Positions 17,980 to 30,892 of a stretch of DNA of 64,000 nucleotides are shown in pieces; positions within the stretch are counted from its first letter, which is position 1, and each line of letters begins with the position of its first letter. The translations under genes and the position numbers were made by a program. The notes under the pieces are model-generated. The model was not told the DNA's origin and ran no database searches. It saw only the letters and a list, made by a program, of their open reading frames with translations. Source of the DNA: RBG-16-66-20 sp036560705 (GTDB taxonomy: Bacteria > Pseudomonadota > Gammaproteobacteria > Burkholderiales > SG8-39); the NCBI GenBank assembly GCA_036560705.1, contig DATBQR010000121.1, positions 1 to 64,000 of the forward strand, written 5' to 3'.

Positions 17980-19049
17980 ATGAGCGGCACGATCCTCATC
18001 ATGGCGGGCGGCACCGGCGGCCACGTGTTCCCGGGCCTGGCGATCGCCGACGAGATGCGCGATCGCGGCTGGAAGGTCGTCTGGATGGGCGCGCGCAGCG
18101 GCATGGAGGCGCGCCTGGTTCCGGCGCGCGGCTACCCGGTGGAATGGATCCGCGCCGCCGCGCTGCGCGGCAAGGGGCTCGCGGCAAAGCTGCTGCTGCC
18201 GCTCCACCTGCTGATCGGTTTCTGGCAAAGCGCACGCGCGATCTTCCGCGTGCGGCCCGATGTCGTCCTCAGCATGGGCGGCTACGTCGCGTTTCCCGGC
18301 GGCATGATGGCGTCGCTGTTCGCCCGGCCGCTCGCGGTGCACGAGCAGAACGCGATCGCCGGCCTCACCAACAGGGTGCTGGCAGGCGTCGCGGAAAAAG
18401 TCATGGAGGCGTTCCCCGGCGCTCTGAAGGGCGCCGAGTGGACCGGCAATCCCGTGCGTGCGGCGATCGCGGCGATCCCGCAGCCCGCGGCGCGCTACGC
18501 GGGCAGGAACGGACCGCTGCGCGTGCTCATCGTCGGCGGCAGCCTCGGCGCGCAGGCGCTGAACGAGGCCGTGCCGAAAGCCCTCGCGCTCATTGCCGAG
18601 GAGATGCGTCCTGCCGTCCTGCACCAGGCGGGCGAGAAGCACCTCGAGTCCCTTCGTTCGAATTATTCGAATGCAAACATCAAGGGCGAACTCGTCGCGT
18701 TCATCGACGACATGGCGCGCTGCTACGCCGAGGCCGATCTGGTGATCTGCCGCGCGGGAGCGATGACCGTCGCCGAGCTGTCGGCGGGGGGCATGGCGAG
18801 CGTGCTGGTGCCGTTCCCGCACGCGGTGGACGACCACCAGACGGTCAACGCGCGCTTTCTCTCGGGAAAAGGAGCGGCGATCCTGCTTCCGCAGCAGGAG
18901 CTTTCGCCGGAAAAACTCTCCGCTCTGTTGTGTTCCATGGATAGGAAAAAACTTCTTGAAATGGCGGGCAAGGCCAGGGCTCTCGGCAAACCCGAGGCGG
19001 CACGCATCGTCGCCGACCGCTGCGCGGCGCTGCTGAAAGGGCGCGCCGC

Positions 19050-19053
<4 letters not shown>
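17980..19053 (+). CDS. murG: Lipid II synthase MurG
   Basis: A 357-residue GT28 glycosyltransferase. The N-terminal glycine motif MAGGTGGHVFPGLAIA matches the lipid/phosphate-binding loop. GGSLGAQALNEAVP begins the UDP-GlcNAc-binding half, and CRAGAMTVAEL with PFPHAVDDHQTVNA are the usual donor-binding motifs. MurG adds GlcNAc to lipid I on the inner face of the membrane. Its stop overlaps the murC GTG start (GTGA). Confidence 0.97.
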
Positions 19054-20471
<1,418 letters not shown>

Positions 20472-20473
20472 CG

Positions 20474-21394
20474 ATGGCCGACACGCTCACATTCCAGGGA
20501 TTGCGCGGCGAGTTGCGGGAAAACGAGCCGATGTCGCGCCACAGCAGCTGGCGCGCGGGCGGACCCGCGCGGCGCTTCTTCGCGCCCGCCGACCTGGAGG
20601 ACCTGTCGGCGTTCCTCGGGCAGCTGCCCGAGGAAGAGCCGGTCCTGTTCGTCGGCCTGGGATCGAACCTGCTGGTGCGCGAAGGCGGCTGGCGCGGCAC
20701 GGTGGTGATGATGTACGGCTCCGGCAGGCCGCTGCGGCTCGAGGAAGGCCTGGTATACGCCGAGGCCGGCGCCGCCTGCCCCAAGGTCGCCCGCTTCGCG
20801 GCCGACCACAACCTCGGCAGCGCGGAATTCCTCACCGGCATTCCCGGCACGGTCGGCGGCGCGCTGGCGATGAACGCCGGCTGCTACGGCGGCGAGACCT
20901 GGGACATCGTCGAGCGCGTGGTGACCATCAACCGGCGCGGCCAGCTGCGCCGGCGCGGCAAGGAAGAATTCGAATTCAGCTACCGCCACTGCGAGCTGAA
21001 GGCCGACGCCAGCAGCGACGGCGACGAATGGTTCGCCTCGGCGCATTTCCGGCTGCCCGAGGGCGACAAGGAAGAATCGCGCGCCATCATGCAGGCGCTG
21101 CTGACCAAGCGCCGCTCGACGCAGCCGCTGCAGCTGCCCAACGCGGGCAGCGTGTTCCGCAATCCGCCGGAAGGCAAGACGGCGGCGAAGCTGATCCAGT
21201 CCTCCGGGCTGAGAAAATACGAGCGCGGCGGCGCGCGCGTCTCGGAAAAGCACGCCAACTTCATCGTCAACCCGGGCGGCAGGGGCAGCGCGGCCGACAT
21301 CGAGGGGCTGATCCTGCACGTGCAGGCGGTGGTCGAGGAAAGGACCAACGTCCGCCTGGCGCCCGAGGTGAAGATCGTGGGGGACGCGCAGTGA
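20474..21394 (+). CDS. murB: UDP-N-acetylenolpyruvoylglucosamine reductase MurB
   Basis: A 306-residue FAD enzyme reducing UDP-GlcNAc-enolpyruvate to UDP-MurNAc. FAD-binding segments are GLGSNLLVREGGW and GIPGTVGGALAMNAGCYGGE. NAGSVFRNP contains the catalytic serine region, and VSEKHANFIVN is the type II MurB-like ending. It starts two bases after murC. Having murB inside the dcw cluster, between murC and ddl, is a lineage marker within betaproteobacteria. The stop overlaps the ddl start (GTGA). Confidence 0.96.
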   Translation: MADTLTFQGLRGELRENEPMSRHSSWRAGGPARRFFAPADLEDLSAFLGQLPEEEPVLFVGLGSNLLVREGGWRGTVVMMYGSGRPLRLEEGLVYAEAGAACPKVARFAADHNLGSAEFLTGIPGTVGGALAMNAGCYGGETWDIVERVVTINRRGQLRRRGKEEFEFSYRHCELKADASSDGDEWFASAHFRLPEGDKEESRAIMQALLTKRRSTQPLQLPNAGSVFRNPPEGKTAAKLIQSSGLRKYERGGARVSEKHANFIVNPGGRGSAADIEGLILHVQAVVEERTNVRLAPEVKIVGDAQ

Positions 21395-22329
21395 GCGGCG
21401 CGCGCATTCACGATCCCGCGCATTTCGGCAAAGTCGCCGTGCTGCTGGGCGGCCGTTCCGCGGAGCGCGAAATATCGCTCCTGAGCGGCGGCGGCGTGCT
21501 GAAGGCGCTGCGCGCCAAAGGGGTCGACGCGCACGCCTTCGACCCGGCCGAAAGGGACCTGTTCGAACTCAAGCGCGAAGGTTTCGCGCGCTGCTTTGTC
21601 GCCCTGCACGGGCGCGGCGGCGAAGACGGCACATTGCAGGGCGCGCTGGAGATGCTCGGCGTTCCCTATACCGGCAGCGGCGTCATGGGCTCGGCCATCG
21701 GCATGGATAAATGGCGCAGCAAGATGATCTGGCTGGCGGCCGGACTGCCGACGCCGCGCTACCGCATCCTTTGCGCCGGCGACAACTGGAGCGACGTCGC
21801 GCGCGATCTCGGCCTGCCGCTGATCGTGAAGCCTGCCAACGAGGGATCGACGCTCGGCCTGACCAAGGTGACCGCCGCGGCGCAATTGCCGGCGGCGTTC
21901 GAACTGGCGGCGAAGAAATATCGCGACCTGGCGCTGGCCGAGCAGTTCATCGAAGGCCCCGAATACACCGCCAGCATCGTCGGCGACGCGGCGCTGCCGC
22001 TGATACGCATCGAGGCGCCGCAAGGCAACTACGATTACCAGAACAAGTATTTCACCGACGACACCAAGTACATCTGCCCCTGCGGCCTGGACGCGGCCAG
22101 GGAAGAGGCGCTTAAGGCGCTGGCGCTGAAGGCTTTCAGGCTCGTCGGCGGCGCGGGCTGGGGCCGCGTCGACCTGATGCTGGACGCCAAGGGCAATCCC
22201 TGGCTGCTTGAAGTGAATACGTCGCCGGGGATGACCGGCCACAGTCTGGTGCCCATGGCCGCACGCGCCGTGGGAATTTCCTACGAGGATCTTTGCGTGC
22301 AAATCCTTGGAGGAGCCCATGTGGGATAA
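21391..22329 (+). CDS. ddl: D-alanine:D-alanine ligase
   Basis: A 312-residue ATP-grasp ligase that makes the D-Ala-D-Ala substrate of MurF. Motifs include VLLGGRSAEREISLLSGG at the N terminus, ALHGRGGEDGTLQGALE, the ATP-binding VKPANEGSTLGLTKV, and the C-terminal LLEVNTSPGMTGHSLVP with the omega loop DDTKYICPCG. It begins at a GTG overlapping the murB stop. Its last 11 bases overlap ftsQ, whose strong ribosome-binding site GGAGGAG lies within the ddl end. Confidence 0.96.
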   Translation: MSGARIHDPAHFGKVAVLLGGRSAEREISLLSGGGVLKALRAKGVDAHAFDPAERDLFELKREGFARCFVALHGRGGEDGTLQGALEMLGVPYTGSGVMGSAIGMDKWRSKMIWLAAGLPTPRYRILCAGDNWSDVARDLGLPLIVKPANEGSTLGLTKVTAAAQLPAAFELAAKKYRDLALAEQFIEGPEYTASIVGDAALPLIRIEAPQGNYDYQNKYFTDDTKYICPCGLDAAREEALKALALKAFRLVGGAGWGRVDLMLDAKGNPWLLEVNTSPGMTGHSLVPMAARAVGISYEDLCVQILGGAHVG

Positions 22330-23074
22330 CCCGAGGCTCCTCAACATGGCCGCCAACACGCTCATCGGGCTGGCGGCGCTGCTGTTCGCTTTCGCGGGGC
22401 TGCAGCTGCTCGTGCACTCGCCGCTGTTCCCGCTGAAGGAAGTCGTCGTGCGCGGCGAACTGAAGAACGTGGCCGCCGGCGACATCGAGAGCGCGGTGGA
22501 AGGCGTCGGCGGCAACTTCTTCGCCGCCAATCTCGCCGACATCCGGGCCCGCCTCGAGCAGGTGGCCTGGGTGCGGCACGTGGACGTGCGGCGCGCCTGG
22601 CCCGACCGCATCGAAGTCAGGCTCGAAGAGCACGTCGCCTTTGCGCGCTGGGGTGACAGCGGACTGGTGAACACCTTCGGCGAGCCTTTCGCGGCGGACC
22701 TGGAGGCAGACCGCGAGGCGCGGCTGCCGCTGTTCGCGGGGCCGGCCGGCACGGAAGGCGAGATCACGCGGCGTTACCGGCGGTTCGTCGATCTGCTCGC
22801 GCCGCTCGGCGAGACGGCCGAGCGCATCGTCACCGCCGTCGTGCTCACGCCGCGCTTTGCGTGGCAGCTGCGCACGGCCGACGGCCTCAATCTCGAACTC
22901 GGCCGCGACGGCGCCGAGCCGGTCGAACAGAAGCTGGCGCGCTTCGTCGCCGCCTATCCGGAATCCCTCGCGCGCCTGCCGCGGCGCGCCGGATCCGCGG
23001 CGGACTCGCCGCGTTACGTGGACCTCCGCTACCCGAACGGCTTCGCGCTGCGCGTCGCCGGCTGGAAAGGCTGA
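22319..23074 (+). CDS. ftsQ: Cell division protein FtsQ
   Basis: A 251-residue bitopic protein: a short cytoplasmic N terminus, a transmembrane helix at about residues 12-34, then the POTRA domain (FPLKEVVVRGELKNVAAGDI) and the beta domain with AWPDRIEVRLEEHVAFARWGD. FtsQ recruits FtsL and FtsB to the divisome. ATG at 22319 is chosen because GGAGGAG ends six bases upstream; a TTG at 22307 would overlap that site. ftsA follows after three bases. Confidence 0.95.
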   Translation: MWDNPRLLNMAANTLIGLAALLFAFAGLQLLVHSPLFPLKEVVVRGELKNVAAGDIESAVEGVGGNFFAANLADIRARLEQVAWVRHVDVRRAWPDRIEVRLEEHVAFARWGDSGLVNTFGEPFAADLEADREARLPLFAGPAGTEGEITRRYRRFVDLLAPLGETAERIVTAVVLTPRFAWQLRTADGLNLELGRDGAEPVEQKLARFVAAYPESLARLPRRAGSAADSPRYVDLRYPNGFALRVAGWKG

Positions 23075-23077
23075 ACG

Positions 23078-24307
23078 ATGGCGAAAGAAAACCGCAATCT
23101 CGTCGTCGGCCTCGACATCGGCACCTCGAAGGTGGCGGCGCTGGTCGCCGAGCTCGGGCCGGACGGCGTGCTGGAAGTGCTCGGCATGGGCAATCATGAA
23201 TCCAAGGGCTTGAAGAAGGGCGTGGTGGTCAACATCGAATCCACCGTCGCCGGCATCCAGCGCGCGCTGGAAGAGGCCGAGCTGATGGCCGATTGCAAGA
23301 TCGCCTCCGCCTTTACCGGCATCGCCGGCAGCCACATCCGCAGCTTCAATTCCACCGGCATGGTGGCGGTGAAGGACCGCGAGGTGAGCGCGATCGACGT
23401 GGAGCGCGCGGTCGAGACGGCGAAGGCGGTGAACATCCCGACCGACCAGCAGATCCTCCACGTGCTGCGCCAGGAATTCATCATCGACGGCCAGGAGGAC
23501 GTGCGCGAGCCCGTGGGCATGTCCGGCGTGCGCCTGGAGGTGAAAGTGCACATCGTCACCGGCGCGGTGTCGGCCGCGCAGAACATCGTCAAGTGCGTGC
23601 GCCGCTGCGGCCTGGACGTGAACGACCTGATCCTGCAGCCGCTCGCCTCGGCGCGCGCGGTGCTGTCGGCCGACGAAATGGATCTCGGCGTGTGCCTGGT
23701 GGACATCGGCGGCGGCACCACCGACCTGGCGATCTTCACGCACGGCGCGATCCGCCACACCGCGGTGATCCCGATCGCCGGCGACCAGATCACCAACGAC
23801 ATCGCCATGGCCCTGCGCACGCCGACCGCCGAGGCCGAGGCGATCAAGACGCGCCACGGCGTGGCGCTGCGCCAGCTCGCCGACCCGAACGAGATGATCG
23901 AAGTGCCCGGCATCGGCGACCGCGCGCCGCGCGTGATGTCGCGCCAGACGCTCGCCGAGGTGATCGAGCCGCGCGCCGAAGAGCTGTTTTCCCTGGTGCA
24001 GCAGGTGCTGCGCGAATCCGGCTACGAGGAGCTGCTGTCCTCCGGCATCGTGCTCACCGGCGGCAGCTCGATGATGCAGGGCATGGTGGAGCTGGGCGAA
24101 GAGATCTTCCACATGCCGGTTCGCATCGGCATGCCGCGCTACAGCGGGGGCCTGGCCGACGTGGTGCGCAGCCCACGCTACGCCACCGCCATGGGCCTGC
24201 TGCTCGAGGGCGCCTCGCAGCTGCAGCAGGGGCGCGTCGCCAAGCAAAGCGGTTCCGTCACGGCGGTATTCGGACGGATGCGCGACTGGTTCCAGAGGAA
24301 TTTTTGA
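23078..24307 (+). CDS. ftsA: Cell division protein FtsA
   Basis: A 409-residue actin-fold ATPase that tethers FtsZ to the membrane. It has the phosphate-1 motif GLDIGTSKVAALVAE, the phosphate-2 motif CLVDIGGGTTDLAIFT and the adenosine motif IVLTGGSSMMQGMVELGE. The C terminus VFGRMRDWFQRNF is the expected amphipathic membrane-targeting helix. The gene lies between ftsQ and ftsZ, in the universal order, with 39 bases before ftsZ. Confidence 0.97.
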   Translation: MAKENRNLVVGLDIGTSKVAALVAELGPDGVLEVLGMGNHESKGLKKGVVVNIESTVAGIQRALEEAELMADCKIASAFTGIAGSHIRSFNSTGMVAVKDREVSAIDVERAVETAKAVNIPTDQQILHVLRQEFIIDGQEDVREPVGMSGVRLEVKVHIVTGAVSAAQNIVKCVRRCGLDVNDLILQPLASARAVLSADEMDLGVCLVDIGGGTTDLAIFTHGAIRHTAVIPIAGDQITNDIAMALRTPTAEAEAIKTRHGVALRQLADPNEMIEVPGIGDRAPRVMSRQTLAEVIEPRAEELFSLVQQVLRESGYEELLSSGIVLTGGSSMMQGMVELGEEIFHMPVRIGMPRYSGGLADVVRSPRYATAMGLLLEGASQLQQGRVAKQSGSVTAVFGRMRDWFQRNF

Positions 24308-24346
24308 TGGGCAGTGTTACGTACGTCAACCGGCAAGGAGAAAAAA

Positions 24347-25519
24347 ATGTTCGAAATCGTCAATGAGCAGGCAGTAGGGCCCGTGATCAAGGTGATCGGC
24401 GTCGGCGGCGCAGGCGGCAACGCCGTCGATCACATGATCGAGCAGGGCGTGGAAGGCGTGGAGTTCTACGCGGTGAACACCGACGCGCAGGTGCTCGCGC
24501 GCAGCAAGGCGCGCAACCAGATCCAGCTCGGCACCAGCGGGCTGGGGGCGGGCGCCAAGCCGGAGGAAGCGCGCACGGTGGCGCTCGCCGACCGCGAGCG
24601 CCTGGAAGAAACGCTGGCGGGCTCGCACATGGTGTTCATCACCGCGGGCATGGGTGGCGGCACTGGCACCGGCGCAGGACCCGTGATCGCGGAAGTCGCG
24701 CGCTCGCTGGGCATCCTCACCGTGGCGGTGGTCACCAAGCCCTTCACCTGGGAAGGCTCCAAGCGCATGAAGATCGCCGAAGCCGGCATCGAGGAACTCG
24801 CGCCGCACGTCGACTCGCTGATCGTCATCCTCAACGACAAGCTGGAGGAGGTGCTGGGCGACGACGTCACGCAGGAGGACGCCTTCGAGGCCGCCGACGA
24901 CGTGCTGAACAATGCCGTCGCCGGGATCGCCGAGATCATCAACCAGCCCGGCCTGGTGAACGTCGATTTCCAGGACGTGCGCACGGTGATGACCGAGCAG
25001 GGCATGGCGATGATGGGTTCGGCCGCCTCCAGCGGCGTCGACCGGGCGCGCATCGCCGCCGAGCAGGCGATTGCCTGCCCGCTGCTCGAAGGGGTGAACC
25101 TCGCCGGCGCGCGCGGCGTGCTGGTGAACATCACCGCCTCCCGCACCAGCCTCAAGCTGCGCGAAACCAAGGAGGTGATGAACACCATCCGCGCCTTCGC
25201 CGCGGAGGACGCGACCATCATCTACGGCGGCGTCTATGACGACACGCTCGGCGAGGATCTGCGCGTCACCGTCGTGGCGACCGGGCTCGGACAGCCTCTC
25301 GGCGTGCGCCAGCAGAAACCGCAGCTGGTGATGTCGCAGAAGACCGGGACCGACAACCAGGCGGTGGCCATGCCGGGCTCGGCGCCCGATTACAACGCCA
25401 TGGCGGATACGCCGGCGGTGTTCCGCAAGCGCGACCGCGCCGCGCAGGTCGAGGCGCTCGCCAACAGCGGCGTGGAGAAGTACGACATTCCCGCTTTCCT
25501 GCGCAAACAGGCGGACTAG
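24347..25519 (+). CDS. ftsZ: Cell division GTPase FtsZ
   Basis: A 390-residue tubulin-like GTPase. Start chosen at the ATG seven bases after AAGGAG, giving MFEIVNEQ. The tubulin signature GGGTGTG is at residues 103-109; the T7 synergy loop appears as VNVDFQDVRTVM; and the C-terminal peptide YDIPAFLRKQ binds FtsA, ZipA and ZapD. FtsZ forms the division ring. It is the last division gene of the cluster; a GC-rich hairpin separates it from lpxC. Confidence 0.98.
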   Translation: MFEIVNEQAVGPVIKVIGVGGAGGNAVDHMIEQGVEGVEFYAVNTDAQVLARSKARNQIQLGTSGLGAGAKPEEARTVALADRERLEETLAGSHMVFITAGMGGGTGTGAGPVIAEVARSLGILTVAVVTKPFTWEGSKRMKIAEAGIEELAPHVDSLIVILNDKLEEVLGDDVTQEDAFEAADDVLNNAVAGIAEIINQPGLVNVDFQDVRTVMTEQGMAMMGSAASSGVDRARIAAEQAIACPLLEGVNLAGARGVLVNITASRTSLKLRETKEVMNTIRAFAAEDATIIYGGVYDDTLGEDLRVTVVATGLGQPLGVRQQKPQLVMSQKTGTDNQAVAMPGSAPDYNAMADTPAVFRKRDRAAQVEALANSGVEKYDIPAFLRKQAD

Positions 25520-25551
25520 CGGGAGAAAAGCAGGCGGTCCGCGGACAGGCT

Positions 25552-25585
25552 GCGCGCCCCCACCCTTGCCGGGGGGGTGCGCGGC
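25552..25585 (+). terminator. GC-rich hairpin between ftsZ and lpxC
   Basis: The left arm, at 25552-25565, pairs with the right arm, at 25571-25585, through mostly G-C pairs, with a short TTGCC-type loop and one or two mismatches. There is no T-run directly after it, so it is not a standard intrinsic terminator. It may act as a Rho-related pause, a transcript-end stabiliser or an attenuator that lets lpxC be uncoupled from ftsZ. Confidence 0.4.
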
Positions 25586-25604
25586 CGTTCCTGCCGCGTT
25601 GCTT

Positions 25605-25613
25605 TGTTAGAAT
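25605..25613 (+). promoter_or_regulatory. Extended -10 promoter of lpxC
   Basis: TG at 25605-25606, one base, then TAGAAT at 25608-25613 form an extended -10 element. No clear -35 is present, which is usual for extended -10 promoters. The expected transcription start is within about four bases of the lpxC ATG at 25624, and no ribosome-binding sequence is visible before that ATG, so the transcript may be nearly leaderless. Confidence 0.5.
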
Positions 25614-25623
25614 CGCCCCTCTC

Positions 25624-26541
25624 ATGCTGCGCCAAAGAACGCTCAAATCGATCGTCAGCGCCACCGGCGTGGGCCTGCATACGGGCCAGAAGGTGCGCAT
25701 GTCGCTGCGGCCTGCGCAGCCCGACACCGGGGTGGTGTTCCGGCGCCTGGACCTGCCCTCGGCTGCCGAGGTTCCCGCGCGTTTCGACCTGGTGGGCGAG
25801 ACGCGACTGTGCTCCTGCCTGGTGAGCGGCGACACGAAGATCTACACCATCGAACACCTGATGTCGGCGCTGGCCGGTCTTGGCGTGGACAACGTTTACG
25901 TGGACCTCGATGGGCCCGAGGTGCCGATCATGGACGGCAGCGCCGCGCCTTTCGTGCTGCTGATCCAGCAGGCGGGCATCGAGGAGCAGGGCGCGCCCAA
26001 GCGCTTCCTGCGCATGAAAAAGCGCATCGAGGCGAAGGACGGCGACAAATGGGCCGTGCTCGAGCCCTATGAAGGATTCAAGTTGTCGTTCTCCATCGTC
26101 TACGACCATCCGGTCATCGAAAAATCGAATACTTCGCTGACCGTCGATTTCGCCGTGACCTCGTACCTGAAGGAGGTCGCGCGCGCGCGCACCTACGGTT
26201 TCATGCACGACGTCGAGGACCTGCGCGACGTCGGCCTGGCGCTGGGCGGCGGCCTGGAGAACGCGGTGGTGCTGGACGAGCACCGCGTGCTGAATGCCGA
26301 GGGCTTGCGTTACGGGGACGAGTTCATCCGCCACAAGATCCTGGACGCCATCGGCGACCTGTACCTGCTCGGCCGGCCGTTCCTCGCCGCCTTCAGCGCC
26401 TACAAATCGGGGCATGCCCTGAACAACCGGCTGCTGCGCGCGGTGGCTGCCGACCCGGCTGCGACGGAAGTGGTCACTTTCGAGCGAGCCGAAGAGGCGC
26501 CGGCGGGGATCGCCGGCCTGTTGCGCCCGGCCGCCGCCTAG
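25624..26541 (+). CDS. lpxC: UDP-3-O-acyl-N-acetylglucosamine deacetylase LpxC
   Basis: A 305-residue zinc hydrolase catalysing the committed step of lipid A synthesis in the cytoplasm. The start MLRQRTLKSIVSATGVGLHTG is typical. Zinc ligands are in TIEHLMSALAG (first His) and in HKILDAIGDLYLLG (second His and Asp). The length matches E. coli LpxC. No Shine-Dalgarno sequence precedes the ATG. The stop codon TAG shares the palindrome CTAG with the stop of dciA on the opposite strand. Confidence 0.97.
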   Translation: MLRQRTLKSIVSATGVGLHTGQKVRMSLRPAQPDTGVVFRRLDLPSAAEVPARFDLVGETRLCSCLVSGDTKIYTIEHLMSALAGLGVDNVYVDLDGPEVPIMDGSAAPFVLLIQQAGIEEQGAPKRFLRMKKRIEAKDGDKWAVLEPYEGFKLSFSIVYDHPVIEKSNTSLTVDFAVTSYLKEVARARTYGFMHDVEDLRDVGLALGGGLENAVVLDEHRVLNAEGLRYGDEFIRHKILDAIGDLYLLGRPFLAAFSAYKSGHALNNRLLRAVAADPAATEVVTFERAEEAPAGIAGLLRPAAA

Positions 26542-27011
26542 TTTTTTTCGCCGTCCGCCTTGGCCGGGGCAAGCTGATGATCCAAAAGAACTTTCAGAGC
26601 CTTCCTGGCCGCTGAATCGGGCAGCTTTCGATACAACCCGGTCAGGGAGGCGACGGCCGCCGGCGACAGCCGCGGAGGGGCTCGATCAGGGGCTGCGGAC
26701 GCCTCGCCCGCCCCGGGTTGCACCCTCACGGAAACTGAATTAACCTGCCCCCCTTGCTGTAATACGTAGGTAAACAAAGCCTCGGACAGCAGTTTCAGCT
26801 TGGCAGCCGCAGCGGGCGATGCGGCAAGCAGCACCAGCTGGCGATCCTTCAGGCGGTCGTTGAAAGTGATGGCCCGAACCAGGCGGGCCAGCCCGGGTGG
26901 CAGAAAGTCAAAACAAAGCTTCGAGAGCGCACTGATTTCACGCGCTTTTGCGATGACCGGCTGCAAGCCGGCGTCCGACGCAAGCAGTCTGCCGACTTTG
27001 ATGGGTTGCAC
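26538..27011 (-). CDS. dciA: DciA-type (DUF721) replicative helicase loader
   Basis: A 157-residue basic protein starting at GTG. The N-terminal half (residues about 20-95: ISALSKLCFDFLPPGLARLV, then LVLLAASPAAAAKLKLLSEALF) has the DUF721 pattern, including the region that packs like a KH fold. The C-terminal part is Ala/Pro-rich then helical. DciA proteins load the DnaB helicase in bacteria that lack DnaC. Its place between lpxC and an M23 peptidase/secA is conserved in betaproteobacteria and supports the call. It reads against its neighbours and shares a CTAG stop with lpxC. The C-terminal domain is atypical, so the exact functional class is inferred. Confidence 0.75.
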   Translation of the reverse strand: MQPIKVGRLLASDAGLQPVIAKAREISALSKLCFDFLPPGLARLVRAITFNDRLKDRQLVLLAASPAAAAKLKLLSEALFTYVLQQGGQVNSVSVRVQPGAGEASAAPDRAPPRLSPAAVASLTGLYRKLPDSAARKALKVLLDHQLAPAKADGEKN

Positions 27012-27037
27012 GCTATGAGGGGCTCAGTGGAGGCGAC

Positions 27038-27985
27038 GTGCAGGTTATCTTGATCTCCAGCCGGCTGGCAAAGGCGCGTTCATTGACGCTTTCCCTGCGT
27101 CATGTGTTCGCCATGGCCGCGCTCGGCGGGATCGTCCTCGCCGGCCTGACCGGCGCGCTGTACTGGGTCAGCCTGCGCTTTGCCGTCGACCTGAAAATTC
27201 CCCTGGTGCGCGAGATGGTGCTCGCCGCCCAACAGGGCGAGTCCGAGCGCTCGCGCGAATTCATGCAGCAGAACCTGAACGCGATGGCGGTGAAGATCGG
27301 CGAGATGCAGGCGCAGCTCAGCCGCCTGGACGCGCTGGGCGAGCGGCTGTCGACGGCGGCCGGCATCCGGCCGGCGGACCTGCGCTTTTCAGAGAAACCG
27401 GGGATGGGCGGCGCGCAGTCGACGACGATGCCGCCGCAGAACCTGACGCTCACCGAGTTCAGCCAGAGAATCGCCAACCTGTCGCAGCAGATGGAAAATC
27501 GCAGCGACATGCTGGGCGTGCTCGATGCGCAGTTGTTCGAGCAGACGGTACGCAAGAAGGCCATGCCCACCATGATGCCGGTGAGCGCCCAGTACAACGC
27601 GTCGACGTTCGGCATGCGCATCGACCCCTTTACGGGGCAGCAGGCGATGCATGAAGGCATCGACTTCGTCGTCGACGTCGGCACCCCCGTGGTGGCGGCC
27701 GCTGGTGGCGTGGTGCAGTTCGCCGGCTTCCACCCGCAGTACGGCAACATGATCGACATCGACCACGGCAACGACCTGATCACGCGCTACGCGCACCTTT
27801 CCAAGGTGCTGGTGAAAGAGGGCGACATGGTGCAGCGGGGGCGGCATATCGCCGACAGCGGCAATTCCGGGCGCACCACCGGTCCGCACATGCATTTCGA
27901 GGTGCGCTTTCACGGCGCGGCGCAGAATCCGGCCAAGTTCCTGCTCGCCACCAATCCCCAGATTCCGCTCGCCAAGGCCAAGTAG
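27038..27985 (+). CDS. M23-family peptidoglycan peptidase, membrane anchored
   Basis: A 315-residue protein starting at GTG with GTGGAGG just upstream. A transmembrane helix at about residues 25-47 is followed by a helical/coiled-coil region (about 60-170) and a C-terminal LytM domain. Zinc-site motifs are intact: HEGIDF (HxxxD) and GPHMHFEV (HxH), so it is probably an active endopeptidase rather than an EnvC/NlpD-type activator lacking zinc. The family cuts peptide cross-links in the periplasm. It sits between the dcw/lpxC block and secA, as in related genomes, though its substrate is not determined. Confidence 0.9.
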   Translation: MQVILISSRLAKARSLTLSLRHVFAMAALGGIVLAGLTGALYWVSLRFAVDLKIPLVREMVLAAQQGESERSREFMQQNLNAMAVKIGEMQAQLSRLDALGERLSTAAGIRPADLRFSEKPGMGGAQSTTMPPQNLTLTEFSQRIANLSQQMENRSDMLGVLDAQLFEQTVRKKAMPTMMPVSAQYNASTFGMRIDPFTGQQAMHEGIDFVVDVGTPVVAAAGGVVQFAGFHPQYGNMIDIDHGNDLITRYAHLSKVLVKEGDMVQRGRHIADSGNSGRTTGPHMHFEVRFHGAAQNPAKFLLATNPQIPLAKAK

Positions 27986-28024
27986 TTCCGGCCGCAAGCC
28001 GGCGCCGGACGGCCCGCGTCAGCA

Positions 28025-28070
28025 TGTTAAAATCGTTGTTTTTCCGGGGGCTTAGGACACCCGCGCCCCC
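28025..28070 (+). promoter_or_regulatory. secA extended -10 promoter and leader hairpin
   Basis: TG at 28025-28026, one base, then TAAAAT at 28028-28033 make an extended -10 promoter. The expected leader of about 37 bases contains a perfect six-base stem, GGGGGC at 28046-28051 with GCCCCC at 28065-28070, ending six bases before the ATG. The only Shine-Dalgarno-like sequence, AGGA at 28054-28057, lies in the loop. This could modulate secA translation, analogous in role but not in sequence to secM control in E. coli. Confidence 0.45.
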
Positions 28071-28076
28071 GCGTCC

Positions 28077-30827
<2,751 letters not shown>

Positions 30828-30831
30828 AGGA

Positions 30832-30865
30832 TGCGGGGGAAAACTCAAGGCGTTTCGCCCCCGCA
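30832..30865 (+). terminator. Stem-loop after secA
   Basis: TGCGGGGG (30832-30839) pairs perfectly with CCCCCGCA (30858-30865), and AAAC (30841-30844) pairs with GTTT (30852-30855) inside, leaving a seven-base loop. There is no T-run after it, so it is either a Rho-independent-like pause, an mRNA 3'-end stabiliser or a separator between secA and argJ. Confidence 0.4.
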
Positions 30866-30892
30866 CCCCCTTTCCCACGGTAGACGATAGAA

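Noticed and set aside
30832..30865. Standard intrinsic terminator after secA
   Set aside because: No T-run follows the stem, so it is recorded only as a stem-loop.
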